A DNA stretch of 64,000 nt from 70-18 sp041691815 (GTDB lineage: Bacteria > Pseudomonadota > Alphaproteobacteria > Acetobacterales > Acetobacteraceae): positions 13,004 to 77,003 of the forward strand of contig JBEPTZ010000006.1 of the NCBI GenBank assembly GCA_041691815.1, written 5' to 3'. Numbering within the stretch: position 1 is the first letter of the stretch; every line of letters starts with the position of its first letter. A program made the position numbers and the translations under genes. Positions 54,081 to 63,423 of this stretch are shown piece by piece. The notes under the pieces are model-generated. The model was not told the origin of the DNA, made no database searches, and saw nothing but the letters and a program-made list of their open reading frames with translations.

Positions 54081-54225
54081 CCAGGCAAGCAGCGCTTTTT
54101 GAAAAAAAAGCGCGCAAAAATTGCTATCCGCCTTGCAACAGCGGAGTGGCGGAGGCTCCGGAGCCTTCAATGGATAGAAAGTTTTTTTGCTTCTTTTTGT
54201 TCACAAAAAGAAGACCTCCCTTCCT
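54081..54225 (-). repeat. palindromic intergenic element, copy H
   Basis: Reverse-orientation copy directly after the XRE gene stop. The left edge AGGCAAGCAG precedes the hairpin GCGCTTTTT/AAAAAGCGC, the same arm pair as copy B. The centre has GGAGGCTCCGGAGCC, and the right hairpin is CTTCTTTTTGT/ACAAAAAGAAG. Confidence 0.9.
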
Positions 54226-54310
54226 CGCCTGCTATTATTTACCGTTGCACCCCGCCAGGGCCACGCCCTACGGTCGCCGATCTTGCGCAAACACCTGCGG
54301 AGGGCACGTC

Positions 54311-55999
54311 ATGGATTACCCGTACGACCTCGGCTCCTATACTTGCGCCATCACCACCCCCTCGCCCGAGGCCCAGCGCTGGTTCAACCGCGGCCTCAAC
54401 TGGTGCTTCGGCTACCATCACGAGGAGGCGGTGGCCTGCTTCGAGGCGGCGCTGACTCACGACCCGGACTGCGCCATGGCCCATTGGGGCATCGGTTACG
54501 CCGCCGGCCCGAATTATAATTTCCCCTGGGAGTTGCAGGACCCGGCCGGCAAGGCCGGCGCCCTCGCCCGCGCCTATGATGCCGCCCAGGCCGCGCTCGC
54601 CCGCACCGCCGGCCTCACCGCGGCGGAACGCGCGCTGATCGAGGCGCTGCCGGCCCGCTACCCGCAGCGCGACCCGGTTGACGACCAGCGCCCGTGGAAC
54701 GACGCCTTCACCGACGCGATGCGCCTGGCCAATCGCGCCCACCCGGCCGATCCAGACATCCGCACCATCTTCGTTGAGGCCATCCTCAACCGCACCCCCT
54801 GGCGCATGTGGGACCTGAAGAGCGGCCTGCCCGCCGCCGGCGCCGGCACGCTGGAAGCCCGCGAGACGCTGGAGACCGCCTTCCGCACCCAGCCTGGTGC
54901 CATGGACCACCCCGGCCTGCTGCATCTCTACGTTCACCTGATGGAGATGTCGTCCACCCCGGAAGTGGCGCTGGCCGCCGGCGACCGGCTGCGCGAACTC
55001 ACCGCGGACATGGGCCACCTGGTCCACATGCCCACCCATATCGACGTGCAATGCGGCCACTACCGCGACAGCATGCACTGGAACCAGAAGGCGATCATCG
55101 CCGACCGCAAATTCTACGACCGCGCCGGGCCGATGAATTTCTATTCCGGCTACCGGCTGCACAACTACCATTTCGCCGCCTATGGCGCGATGTTCCTCGG
55201 CCAGTACGCCCCCGCCATCGCCGCCGCCGACGAGTTGATCGCCACCGCTCCGGAGGAGATGCTGCGCACCCCCTCGCCGCCGATGGCCGATTTCTTCGAA
55301 GCCTACGTGTCGATCCGCCAGCATGTGCTGGTCCGCTTCGGCAAATGGCACGAGATCATCGCGCAGTCGCTGCCGGAAGACCCGGTGCTCTACAGCAACA
55401 CCGTGGCGATGCTGCATTATGCCAAGGGCGTCGCCCACGCCGCACTGGGCAACGTGCCGGCCGCCGAGGCCGAACAGGCGCTGTTCCGCGCCGCCGTGCC
55501 GCGCGTGCCGCCGTCGCGCTATCTGCACAACGCCTGCTGCCAGGACCTGTTGGCGATCGCCGAGCAGATGCTGGAGGGTGAGATCGCCTATCGTCGCGGC
55601 GAATACCCAGCCGCCTTCGCCCACCTGCGCGCCGCCATCGCGCTGGAGGACGCACTTCCCTACGACGAGCCGTGGGGCTGGATGCAGCCGATCCGCCACG
55701 CTCTCGGCGCCCTGCTGCTGGAGCAGGCCCACGTGGCCGAGGCGGAGGCGGTCTACCGCGAGGATCTCGGACTCGGCGGCGCGCTGCCACGGGCGCAGGT
55801 CCACCCCGACAACATCTGGGCGCTGCGCGGCCTGCTCGACTGCCTGGAGCGGCGCGGCGAAGCCGTGGAGGCGCCGGTGATCCGCCAGCGCCTCGCCTTC
55901 GCCGCCGCCCGCGCCGACCTGCAGGTGGCGGTCTCCTGCTTCTGCGCCGGCGGCCCGGCACCGGCCCGCGGCGAACAACCGAGTTGCTGCGCCGACTAG
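54311..55999 (+). CDS. TPR-repeat protein of unknown function
   Basis: A 562-aa protein without signal peptide. The first 60 residues (EAQRWFNRGLNWCFGYHHEEAVACFEAAL, given here in parts as EAQRWFNRGL and HHEEAVACFEAAL) and HDPDCAMAHWGIGYAAGPNY form a TPR unit. Further TPR-like helices lie near 225-300, 400-440 and 460-520. Several family-wide His and Trp are kept (HLVHMPTHIDVQCGHYRDSM). A Cys-rich end (VSCFCAGGP, SCCAD) is notable. Proteins of this type occur across bacteria with no known role. A GGAGG site sets ATG 54311. Longer in-frame starts fall in the palindromic element and are unlikely. Confidence 0.85.
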   Translation: MDYPYDLGSYTCAITTPSPEAQRWFNRGLNWCFGYHHEEAVACFEAALTHDPDCAMAHWGIGYAAGPNYNFPWELQDPAGKAGALARAYDAAQAALARTAGLTAAERALIEALPARYPQRDPVDDQRPWNDAFTDAMRLANRAHPADPDIRTIFVEAILNRTPWRMWDLKSGLPAAGAGTLEARETLETAFRTQPGAMDHPGLLHLYVHLMEMSSTPEVALAAGDRLRELTADMGHLVHMPTHIDVQCGHYRDSMHWNQKAIIADRKFYDRAGPMNFYSGYRLHNYHFAAYGAMFLGQYAPAIAAADELIATAPEEMLRTPSPPMADFFEAYVSIRQHVLVRFGKWHEIIAQSLPEDPVLYSNTVAMLHYAKGVAHAALGNVPAAEAEQALFRAAVPRVPPSRYLHNACCQDLLAIAEQMLEGEIAYRRGEYPAAFAHLRAAIALEDALPYDEPWGWMQPIRHALGALLLEQAHVAEAEAVYREDLGLGGALPRAQVHPDNIWALRGLLDCLERRGEAVEAPVIRQRLAFAAARADLQVAVSCFCAGGPAPARGEQPSCCAD

Positions 56000-56057
56000 A
56001 GCGTGATGACCGTAGGTGGAATCACACGAAGGTCTGAATCACGCGAAAAATCAGAGG
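55996..56057 (+). repeat. REP-like element, copy 2
   Basis: CTAGAGCGTGATGACCGTAGG begins a 62-bp stretch that matches the minus strand of 23810-23871. The TAG stop of the TPR gene is part of it. Outer arms GCGTGAT and ATCACGC are conserved. Confidence 0.7.
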
Positions 56058-56061
56058 ACTA

Positions 56062-56099
56062 GAGTGAGGTGCCTTCGTCTATCAGAAGGCATCCCACTC
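56062..56099. terminator. bidirectional hairpin between convergent genes
   Basis: GAGTGAGGTGCCTTC pairs with GAAGGCATCCCACTC over 15 bp with one mismatch and one G/T wobble around an 8-nt loop. It lies between the TPR gene and the opposing isomerase gene. T-runs are absent. Confidence 0.65.
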
Positions 56100-56113
56100 G
56101 AGCGGCTGAGCGC

Positions 56114-56719
56114 CTATCCTTTCGCCAGCCTCCGCTCGACAAACTCCAGCCGGTCCTGCCCCCAGAACACCTCTTCCCCGATCACGTAGCTCGGCGCCCC
56201 GAACACCCCACGTTCCAGCGCCGCCTGGCTGTCGGCTGCCCGCCGCGCCGCCCATTTCGGGTCAGCGCCGTTCGCCATCACCGCCTTGGCATCCAACCCG
56301 CACTCGCCGATCAGCCGCGCCAGCGTTTCCGGGTCGGCGGGGTTCTGCTCCTCCTCCCACAGCGCCTTCAGCACCCGATGCGCCACCCGGATGGCGCCGG
56401 CATCATCGCCGCCCTCGCGCAGCGCGATCACGCAGCCGGCCGCCGGCAACTCGTTGTGCGGAAAGAATTTAGGCTTGATCTGGATCGCGATGTCGAGATG
56501 CTCGCGCCAGCGCTCCAGTTCCATGAGCCGATACGCCTGCCGCTGCACCGAGCGCTTCGGCAGCGGCAACCCGCCGGAGGCCGCGAAGATGGTGCCGAAA
56601 TCCACCGGGAAGATGCGCAGGCTGGCGCCATGCCGCGCCGTCATCGCCTCGATGCGCGCCGCCCCCAGATGCGTCCACGGCGAGTTCAGCGAAGCGTAAT
56701 AGTCCACATGCAGGCTCAT
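56114..56719 (-). CDS. 2-hydroxychromene-2-carboxylate isomerase family protein (DsbA/GST-kappa fold)
   Basis: A 201-aa thioredoxin-fold protein. The start HVDYYASLNSPWTHLGAARI carries Ser in the active-site turn (SPW), as in HCCA isomerases that use glutathione. The C-terminal FGAPSYVIGEEVFWGQDRLE is the matching cis-Pro and end motif. Members isomerise hydroxychromene carboxylates in naphthalene breakdown, but many have unknown substrates and no aromatic pathway is adjacent here. ATG 56719 has GAGGA at 8 nt; an ATG 6 bp upstream is too close to it. Confidence 0.88.
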   Translation of the reverse strand: MSLHVDYYASLNSPWTHLGAARIEAMTARHGASLRIFPVDFGTIFAASGGLPLPKRSVQRQAYRLMELERWREHLDIAIQIKPKFFPHNELPAAGCVIALREGGDDAGAIRVAHRVLKALWEEEQNPADPETLARLIGECGLDAKAVMANGADPKWAARRAADSQAALERGVFGAPSYVIGEEVFWGQDRLEFVERRLAKG

Positions 56720-56781
56720 CGGCATATTCCTCGGGTTATGGCGCGCATGGTATCCTGCCGCGCCCAGCAAAAGGAACAGCC

Positions 56782-57537
<756 letters not shown>

Positions 57538-57541
57538 GGCG

Positions 57542-58240
57542 ATGAGCGAGACTGACAAACAGGCGAACTACAAGCGGCAGGCCGCCGAACAGGCGGTCAC
57601 CGAGGTGTGCGACGGCATGGTGGTCGGGCTGGGCACCGGCTCCACCGCCGCCTTCGCGATCGCCGCCCTGGGCACGGCGGTGGCCGGCGGCTTGCGCATC
57701 CGCGCCATTCCCACCTCGCTGGCGGCGGCGGCGCTGGCGCGGCGGCACGGCATTTCACTCACCGATTTCGCCGCCGATCCGCGCATCGACCTGACCATCG
57801 ACGGCGCCGACCAGGTGGTGCCCGGCACACTGCATCTGATCAAGGGGCTGGGCGGCGCGCTGCTGCGCGAGAAACTGGTCGCCACCGCCAGCGACCGGAT
57901 GATCGTAGTCGCCGATGAGAGCAAGCTGGTCGCCCGGCTTGGCGGTGCCATCCCGCTGCCAGTGGAGATCACCGCGTTCGGCTGGCAGGTGGCGATGGCG
58001 CAACTGACCGTGGCCGGCTGCGCGCCACGGCTGCGCATGGCCGGCGAATTTCCGTTTGTCACCGATGGCGGCAATCATATTGCCGACTGCGCGATCGCCG
58101 ACATCGCCGATCCGGCGGCACTGCATGCCCGGCTCTGCGCCCTGGTGGGGGTGGTGGAGACCGGGCTGTTCGTCGGCCTGGCCAGCGAGGCGCGGATCGG
58201 CGGGCCGGGTGGGGTGCGCCTGCTGGCGCTCAGTCCTTGA
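57542..58240 (+). CDS. rpiA: ribose-5-phosphate isomerase A
   Basis: A 232-aa enzyme interconverting ribose 5-phosphate and ribulose 5-phosphate in the pentose phosphate pathway. Phosphate loop MVVGLGTGSTAAFAIAALG (about 26-44), the active-site DLTIDGADQV with the catalytic Asp, and KGLGGALLREKLVA with the catalytic Glu are intact. FVTDGGNHIADC is the C-terminal signature. Length is normal. Its 3' end overlaps the convergent aldolase gene by 11 bp. Confidence 0.96.
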   Translation: MSETDKQANYKRQAAEQAVTEVCDGMVVGLGTGSTAAFAIAALGTAVAGGLRIRAIPTSLAAAALARRHGISLTDFAADPRIDLTIDGADQVVPGTLHLIKGLGGALLREKLVATASDRMIVVADESKLVARLGGAIPLPVEITAFGWQVAMAQLTVAGCAPRLRMAGEFPFVTDGGNHIADCAIADIADPAALHARLCALVGVVETGLFVGLASEARIGGPGGVRLLALSP

Positions 58241-58985
58241 ATTCCGGCTCCTCGCGCGAAAGCCGGCGGATCAGCGCCTTCATGAAGGCCTTGCCGTAGG
58301 CGGCGAACATCGGGTTGTCCTGGCCCGGCGCGCGCTTCAGCAGCGAGCCGGCGATCGGTTGCAGTTCGGCGCCGCCGGCTTCGGCAAGAAGCTGAATCTT
58401 GCAGGTATCTTCTAGATAAATCAGCCGCAGCAGCGCCTCGCCCAGTGCGGCGCCGATCACCAGCGGGCCGTGATTATCCATCATCAGCACGGTGGATTTG
58501 CCGATCACCCCGGCGAGGCGCTCGCCTTCGGCCGGGGTGATGGCGACGCCGGTGAAGCCGCGGTCATAGGCGATGCTGTTGTAGAAGCTCATGCCGGACA
58601 GATAGACCGGCGCCACGGTGCCGCCCTTGCGGGCGCAGATGGCGGTGGCGTGGTGCATGTGGGTGTGCAGCACGGCGGTGGCCTGCGGCAGCAGGCGATG
58701 GATCGGGGCGTGGATGCAGAATGCTGTTAATTCAACGGTGTTGCCGTTGGTGCTGAGGATGGTGCCGTCATGCGTGGCGAGCACGATGCTGCTGGCGGTG
58801 ACCTCGTCCCAGAAATAGCCCTCGGGATTTATCAGCATCAGGTCGGGCCGGCCGGGCACGGCGACGCTGAAATGGTTGCAGACACCGGACTGAAAACCGA
58901 GCCGCGCGGCCCAGCGGCAGGTGGCGGCGAGTTCGATGCGGGCCTGCTGGATGGCGGCGGTGTCAAGCGTCGGTTCGACGTCCAT
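58230..58985 (-). CDS. class II aldolase/adducin-family protein
   Basis: A 251-aa protein of the FucA/AraD/adducin fold. CRWAARLGFQSGVCNHFSVA starts the domain. Zn ligands are visible in VLHTHMHHATAICARKGG (His pair) and in MMDNHGPLVIGAALGEAL. The proton-donor and phosphate-site residues typical of L-fuculose-phosphate aldolase are not all clear, so it may be a related enzyme or a binding protein. The ribosome site AGGAGAG sets ATG 58985. Confidence 0.88.
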   Translation of the reverse strand: MDVEPTLDTAAIQQARIELAATCRWAARLGFQSGVCNHFSVAVPGRPDLMLINPEGYFWDEVTASSIVLATHDGTILSTNGNTVELTAFCIHAPIHRLLPQATAVLHTHMHHATAICARKGGTVAPVYLSGMSFYNSIAYDRGFTGVAITPAEGERLAGVIGKSTVLMMDNHGPLVIGAALGEALLRLIYLEDTCKIQLLAEAGGAELQPIAGSLLKRAPGQDNPMFAAYGKAFMKALIRRLSREEPEFKD

Positions 58986-59142
58986 CGGGACTCTCCTGGC
59001 GGTGAAAGGCGATGATAGCGCCGATATGAAGGGGGTGGAATGGCTGCAAAAACCATGCGATTTCGGGTAAAAACCACGCGTCCTGGCAGCCGCGCCGGGG
59101 GTAAGTTTGGCTTCCCGGCGACCCAAGATGAGCGAGATAGGT

Positions 59143-59301
59143 ATGAGTCATAACAATCCCGAAAAACCGCCGCCGACCGACCGCGCCGAGACCGAAAAAG
59201 CGGCCCGACTGGCGCGCGAGGCGGCGGCGCTGCGGGCCAATCTGCGCAAGCGCAAGCAGCAGGTGCAGGCCCGCCAGGCGCCACCCGAGAAGAAGCCCTA
59301 A
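59143..59301 (+). CDS. small charged hypothetical protein
   Basis: A 52-aa ORF with very high Lys/Arg/Glu content: TEKAARLAREAAALRANLRK suggests one amphipathic, possibly coiled helix, flanked by Pro-rich ends. Small proteins of this form (SHNNPEKPP... then RKRKQQVQAR) recur in alphaproteobacteria without known role; this is recalled, not checked. GAGATAGG lies close before ATG 59143. ATG 59128 is an alternative. Its stop overlaps the end of the opposing OpgC-like gene by 4 bp. Confidence 0.65.
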   Translation: MSHNNPEKPPPTDRAETEKAARLAREAAALRANLRKRKQQVQARQAPPEKKP

Positions 59302-60434
59302 GCGGTTTGAACCTGCGGCAGAATGGTCCGCTTGCGGTCCAGGAAGCGAGCGAACAGCGCCATGGCGACACAACCGGCGGCGATCAGCGGCAGGTCCAGC
59401 TCGGCGAGGTGGCCGGAGTGGAAGTGCAGTACCGCGCTGGCCGCCCAGGACAGGAACAGGCCGAGGCAGAAGGTCTCCAGGCTGTAGCGGCCGACGCGGC
59501 CGATGGCGGCGGCCCAGGCGGTGTGCATCCAGGCCGATTCGCGCGGCACGAAGCGGGCGATCAGCCAGGCCAGCGCCAGCGCGTGCAGCAGGCGCGGCAC
59601 GGCGAGTTGCTCCTTGCCGAAGATCAGCGTGCTTTCGTGCGCGAGCAGGTGGCCGGGCAGCACGCCATACCAGTCCAGCCGCACCGCGAGGCCGAAGCTG
59701 AGCATGGCGATCGCGGCGGCGGTGGCGTATTTCGCCCAGGGCGCATCGAACGGCAGCGCGCGGCCGTTGAGCAGGGCGCGGCGGCCGAGCCAGGCGCCGC
59801 TCATGTAGAGGATCTGCCAGGCGAACAGGTCGAAGGCGATGCCGGTGTTCGGCACGATGGCCGGGGTGTGCAGGCCGAACAGATGGACTGCGGCGTAGAC
59901 CGCGATCGGCAGCAACAGGGCACGGCCGCCCCAGCGCGCCAGCATCCAGGCGAAGCCGGGCAGCAGCAGCATGCACCAGATGAAGATCGGCAATATGCCC
60001 ATGAATTCAGGCTGGTAGAGCGTGGTGGCGAGGGCGGCCAGGCCGGCGATCGGGTGGCTGAGCAGGAAGCTCCAGCCGTCGCGCTGGGCTTCGCCCGGCA
60101 GGATGGTGGCGCCGGCCAGGGCGACCATGGCGAAATAGAGGAAGGCGACCAGCAGCTGCACCTTGTACAGCCGCCAGGTGCGGCGCCAGATGTCGGGGGC
60201 GGCGGTGGGCCAGCCGTCGCGCAGCGATTTGCGGGCGATGACGCTGCCCAGCGTGAAGCCGGACAGGAAGACGAACTGTTCGGAGCTGTCGGACAGCCCC
60301 CAGGGGCCGAAGATCAGCCAGCCGCCGATGAACGAGCCGACGGTGTGGCTGGCGAAGATGGTCAGTTGCAGGTAGCCGCGGATGAAGTCGAGCCTGGTGT
60401 CGCGGGCCGGGCGGGCGGGGATGATCGGGCTCAT
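59298..60434 (-). CDS. OpgC-family membrane acyltransferase-like protein (second copy)
   Basis: A 378-aa membrane protein with about ten helices and the OpgC_C pattern: RDTRLDFIRGYLQLTIFASH at the start and EQFVFLSGFTLGSVIARKSL next. It shares layout with the product at 35833 but is clearly divergent and has no SGNH partner. OpgC members transfer succinyl groups to glucans; no glucan synthesis genes are in the window. Divergent from dcd with a 60-bp gap. Confidence 0.85.
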   Translation of the reverse strand: MSPIIPARPARDTRLDFIRGYLQLTIFASHTVGSFIGGWLIFGPWGLSDSSEQFVFLSGFTLGSVIARKSLRDGWPTAAPDIWRRTWRLYKVQLLVAFLYFAMVALAGATILPGEAQRDGWSFLLSHPIAGLAALATTLYQPEFMGILPIFIWCMLLLPGFAWMLARWGGRALLLPIAVYAAVHLFGLHTPAIVPNTGIAFDLFAWQILYMSGAWLGRRALLNGRALPFDAPWAKYATAAAIAMLSFGLAVRLDWYGVLPGHLLAHESTLIFGKEQLAVPRLLHALALAWLIARFVPRESAWMHTAWAAAIGRVGRYSLETFCLGLFLSWAASAVLHFHSGHLAELDLPLIAAGCVAMALFARFLDRKRTILPQVQTA

Positions 60435-60494
60435 GTTTGCGGCCGGGCGGCGGCTGGGCTAGACGCGGCGTCCGCAGCCTTATGGAGCAGCCTG

Positions 60495-61052
60495 ATGGCC
60501 GTGATGTCCGATAAGTGGATTCGTCGCATGGCAACCGAGCACGGCATGATCGATCCTTTCGTCGAGACCCAGAAACGCGACGGCGTGATCAGCTACGGGC
60601 TCTCCAGCTATGGCTATGACGCGCGTGTGGCCGACGAATTCAAGGTGTTCACCAACGTGGACTCGGCAATCGTCGATCCGAAACACTTCGCGCCGGAAAG
60701 TTTTGTCGATCGGCAGGGGCCGGTATGCGTGATCCCGCCGAACAGCTTCGCACTGGCCCGCACGATGGAGTATTTCCGCATTCCGCGCGACGTGCTGGTG
60801 GTGTGCCTGGGCAAGTCCACCTATGCGCGCTGCGGCATCATTGTGAACGTGACGCCGCTGGAGCCGGAATGGGAGGGGCAGGTGACCATCGAGATCAGCA
60901 ACACCACGCCGCTGCCGGCGAAAATCTATGCCTTCGAGGGGATCAGCCAGTTCCTGTTCCTCCAGGGCAACGAGCCGTGCGAGACCAGCTACGCCGACAA
61001 GGCGGGAAAATATATGGGGCAGCGCGGTGTTTCACTTCCGCGCGTCGGTTAA
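60495..61052 (+). CDS. dcd: dCTP deaminase
   Basis: A 185-aa enzyme that deaminates dCTP to dUTP for dTMP synthesis. SDKWIRRMATEHGMIDPFVE and VISYGLSSYGYDARVADEF are the typical N-terminal motifs. LGKSTYARCGIIVNVTPLEP includes the catalytic-region Ser/Arg, and EGQVTIEISNTTPLPAKIYA has the catalytic Glu. The length matches the family. ATG 60495 has GGAG 7 nt upstream. murA begins 18 bp after its stop, so the two are probably cotranscribed. Confidence 0.96.
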   Translation: MAVMSDKWIRRMATEHGMIDPFVETQKRDGVISYGLSSYGYDARVADEFKVFTNVDSAIVDPKHFAPESFVDRQGPVCVIPPNSFALARTMEYFRIPRDVLVVCLGKSTYARCGIIVNVTPLEPEWEGQVTIEISNTTPLPAKIYAFEGISQFLFLQGNEPCETSYADKAGKYMGQRGVSLPRVG

Positions 61053-61070
61053 AGCAGGATATCATCAAGC

Positions 61071-62333
<1,263 letters not shown>

Positions 62334-62338
62334 GCCGG

Positions 62339-62785
62339 CTAGTGGATGACCAGGACCGGGACGGTGGTCTTCACCAGCACCTCTGAGGTCTGGCTGCCGA
62401 GCAGGATTTTGCGCAGGCCGCGGCGGCCACGGGCGGACATCACGATCAGGTCGCAGTCCTTGAGTTTGGCGTACCTGACGATGGCTTCGGCGGCGGAGTC
62501 GTCGACTTCGTGGGTGAGTTCGACGGTGACGCCGTGTTCCTGCGCGCGCTGCGTGATGTAGGCGAAGCGCTCCCGCATGAGTTCGTCGATCTGCTGGTCG
62601 TAGCGGATGGCGGGGTCGCGGACGCCGGCTTCATGGGCGGCGCGGGCGACCTCCGGGCGCAGCGGATCGGAGACGGTGAGGACGGTGACTTTCGCCTTGA
62701 GCAGGGCGGCGAGTTCCAGGCCCTGTTCGAGACCCTTGCGGGCGAGGTCGGAGCCATCGGTGGCAACCAGGATGTGTTTGTACAT
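62339..62785 (-). CDS. universal stress protein, UspA family
   Basis: A 148-aa single-domain Usp. MYKHILVATDGSDLARKGLE is the start strand with the Asp loop, and LIVMSARGRRGLRKILLGSQ carries the nucleotide-binding region (G-x9-G-S) in nearly canonical form. TTVPVLVI ends the domain. ATP binding is plausible. The role is stress survival in general. It converges on murA with a 5-bp gap. Its presence splits murA from the murA fragment. Confidence 0.92.
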   Translation of the reverse strand: MYKHILVATDGSDLARKGLEQGLELAALLKAKVTVLTVSDPLRPEVARAAHEAGVRDPAIRYDQQIDELMRERFAYITQRAQEHGVTVELTHEVDDSAAEAIVRYAKLKDCDLIVMSARGRRGLRKILLGSQTSEVLVKTTVPVLVIH

Positions 62786-62975
62786 CTGTGTTCTCCGGTC
62801 GGGGCCGTCCGGGCGTCGCGCACGACATATGTGCGGCGACGGCCGGGGGCCGATTGCGATGATCCTATCGGCGGTGGGGAGGAGACGCCAGGGCAATCGG
62901 GGGATGGACTTGGCGCTGGGTTTCGCGTGGCGAGTGGAGGCAATAGGCGAAGCGCAAGGCGGACCGCTGCTACCA

Positions 62976-63182
62976 TCGGCGATCGTACGCAGGGCGCGGT
63001 CGCTGTCGGGTGCGCCGGTGAGGGCGACGGATTTGCAGGCCTCGGTGTCGCTGGTGCTAGCGGGACTGCTGGCGAAGGGGAAGGCAGTGGTGAGCCGGGT
63101 TTATTACCTCGACCGGGAGTTTGAGGCGGTGGAGGAGGAGTTGGCGGGCTGCGTGGCGCACATTGAGTGGGTGGTGGGGTAG
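62976..63182 (+). pseudogene. decayed duplicate of the murA 3' end
   Basis: The frame from 62976 reads SAIVRRARSLSGAPVRATDL, then QASVSLVLAGLLAKGKAVVS and RVYYLDREFEAVEEELAG, ending IEWVVG and a stop. This parallels the last about 68 residues of MurA (SAIVRGVPQLSGAPVMATDL and so on, ending IERVAG) with many substitutions but no frameshift. It lacks the N-terminal 350 residues and the active-site Cys. Upstream in the same frame there is no MurA-like sequence. It is a partial duplication or recombination remnant, not a working enzyme. Confidence 0.88.
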
Positions 63183-63423
63183 ACTAAGGAGGCCGGGGCT
63201 CTGCGCCGCCCCCCCCCCCAAAGACCGCGCCCTTCGAACCCAGGCACCAAACTAAGTCAGACAACACGGACCGGCGTGAGAAATTAAAAATCGATATTTC
63301 TACAACATAGCATAAATAATATTACGAAATACGTTCGCTTTACGAGCCACAACATCCCATTCATGCCTAAATATATCTATCATTGCGCTCGTTTCTGCCG
63401 AAATATCCACGTCTACTTCAAAT
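63183..63423. other. gap with poly-C tract and abrupt AT-rich shift
   Basis: A run of eleven C (63209-63219) lies shortly after the murA remnant. From about 63255 the sequence turns AT-rich and stays so to the window end. No gene is seen in the gap. Confidence 0.7.

Noticed and set aside
19348..54225. Recurring peptide MDKKFFCFFLFTKRR at the start of several frames, as if a shared leader peptide
   Set aside because: It is the translation of the element's hairpin in one frame. Apart from lnt, the frames that carry it are shadows or have better starts downstream.
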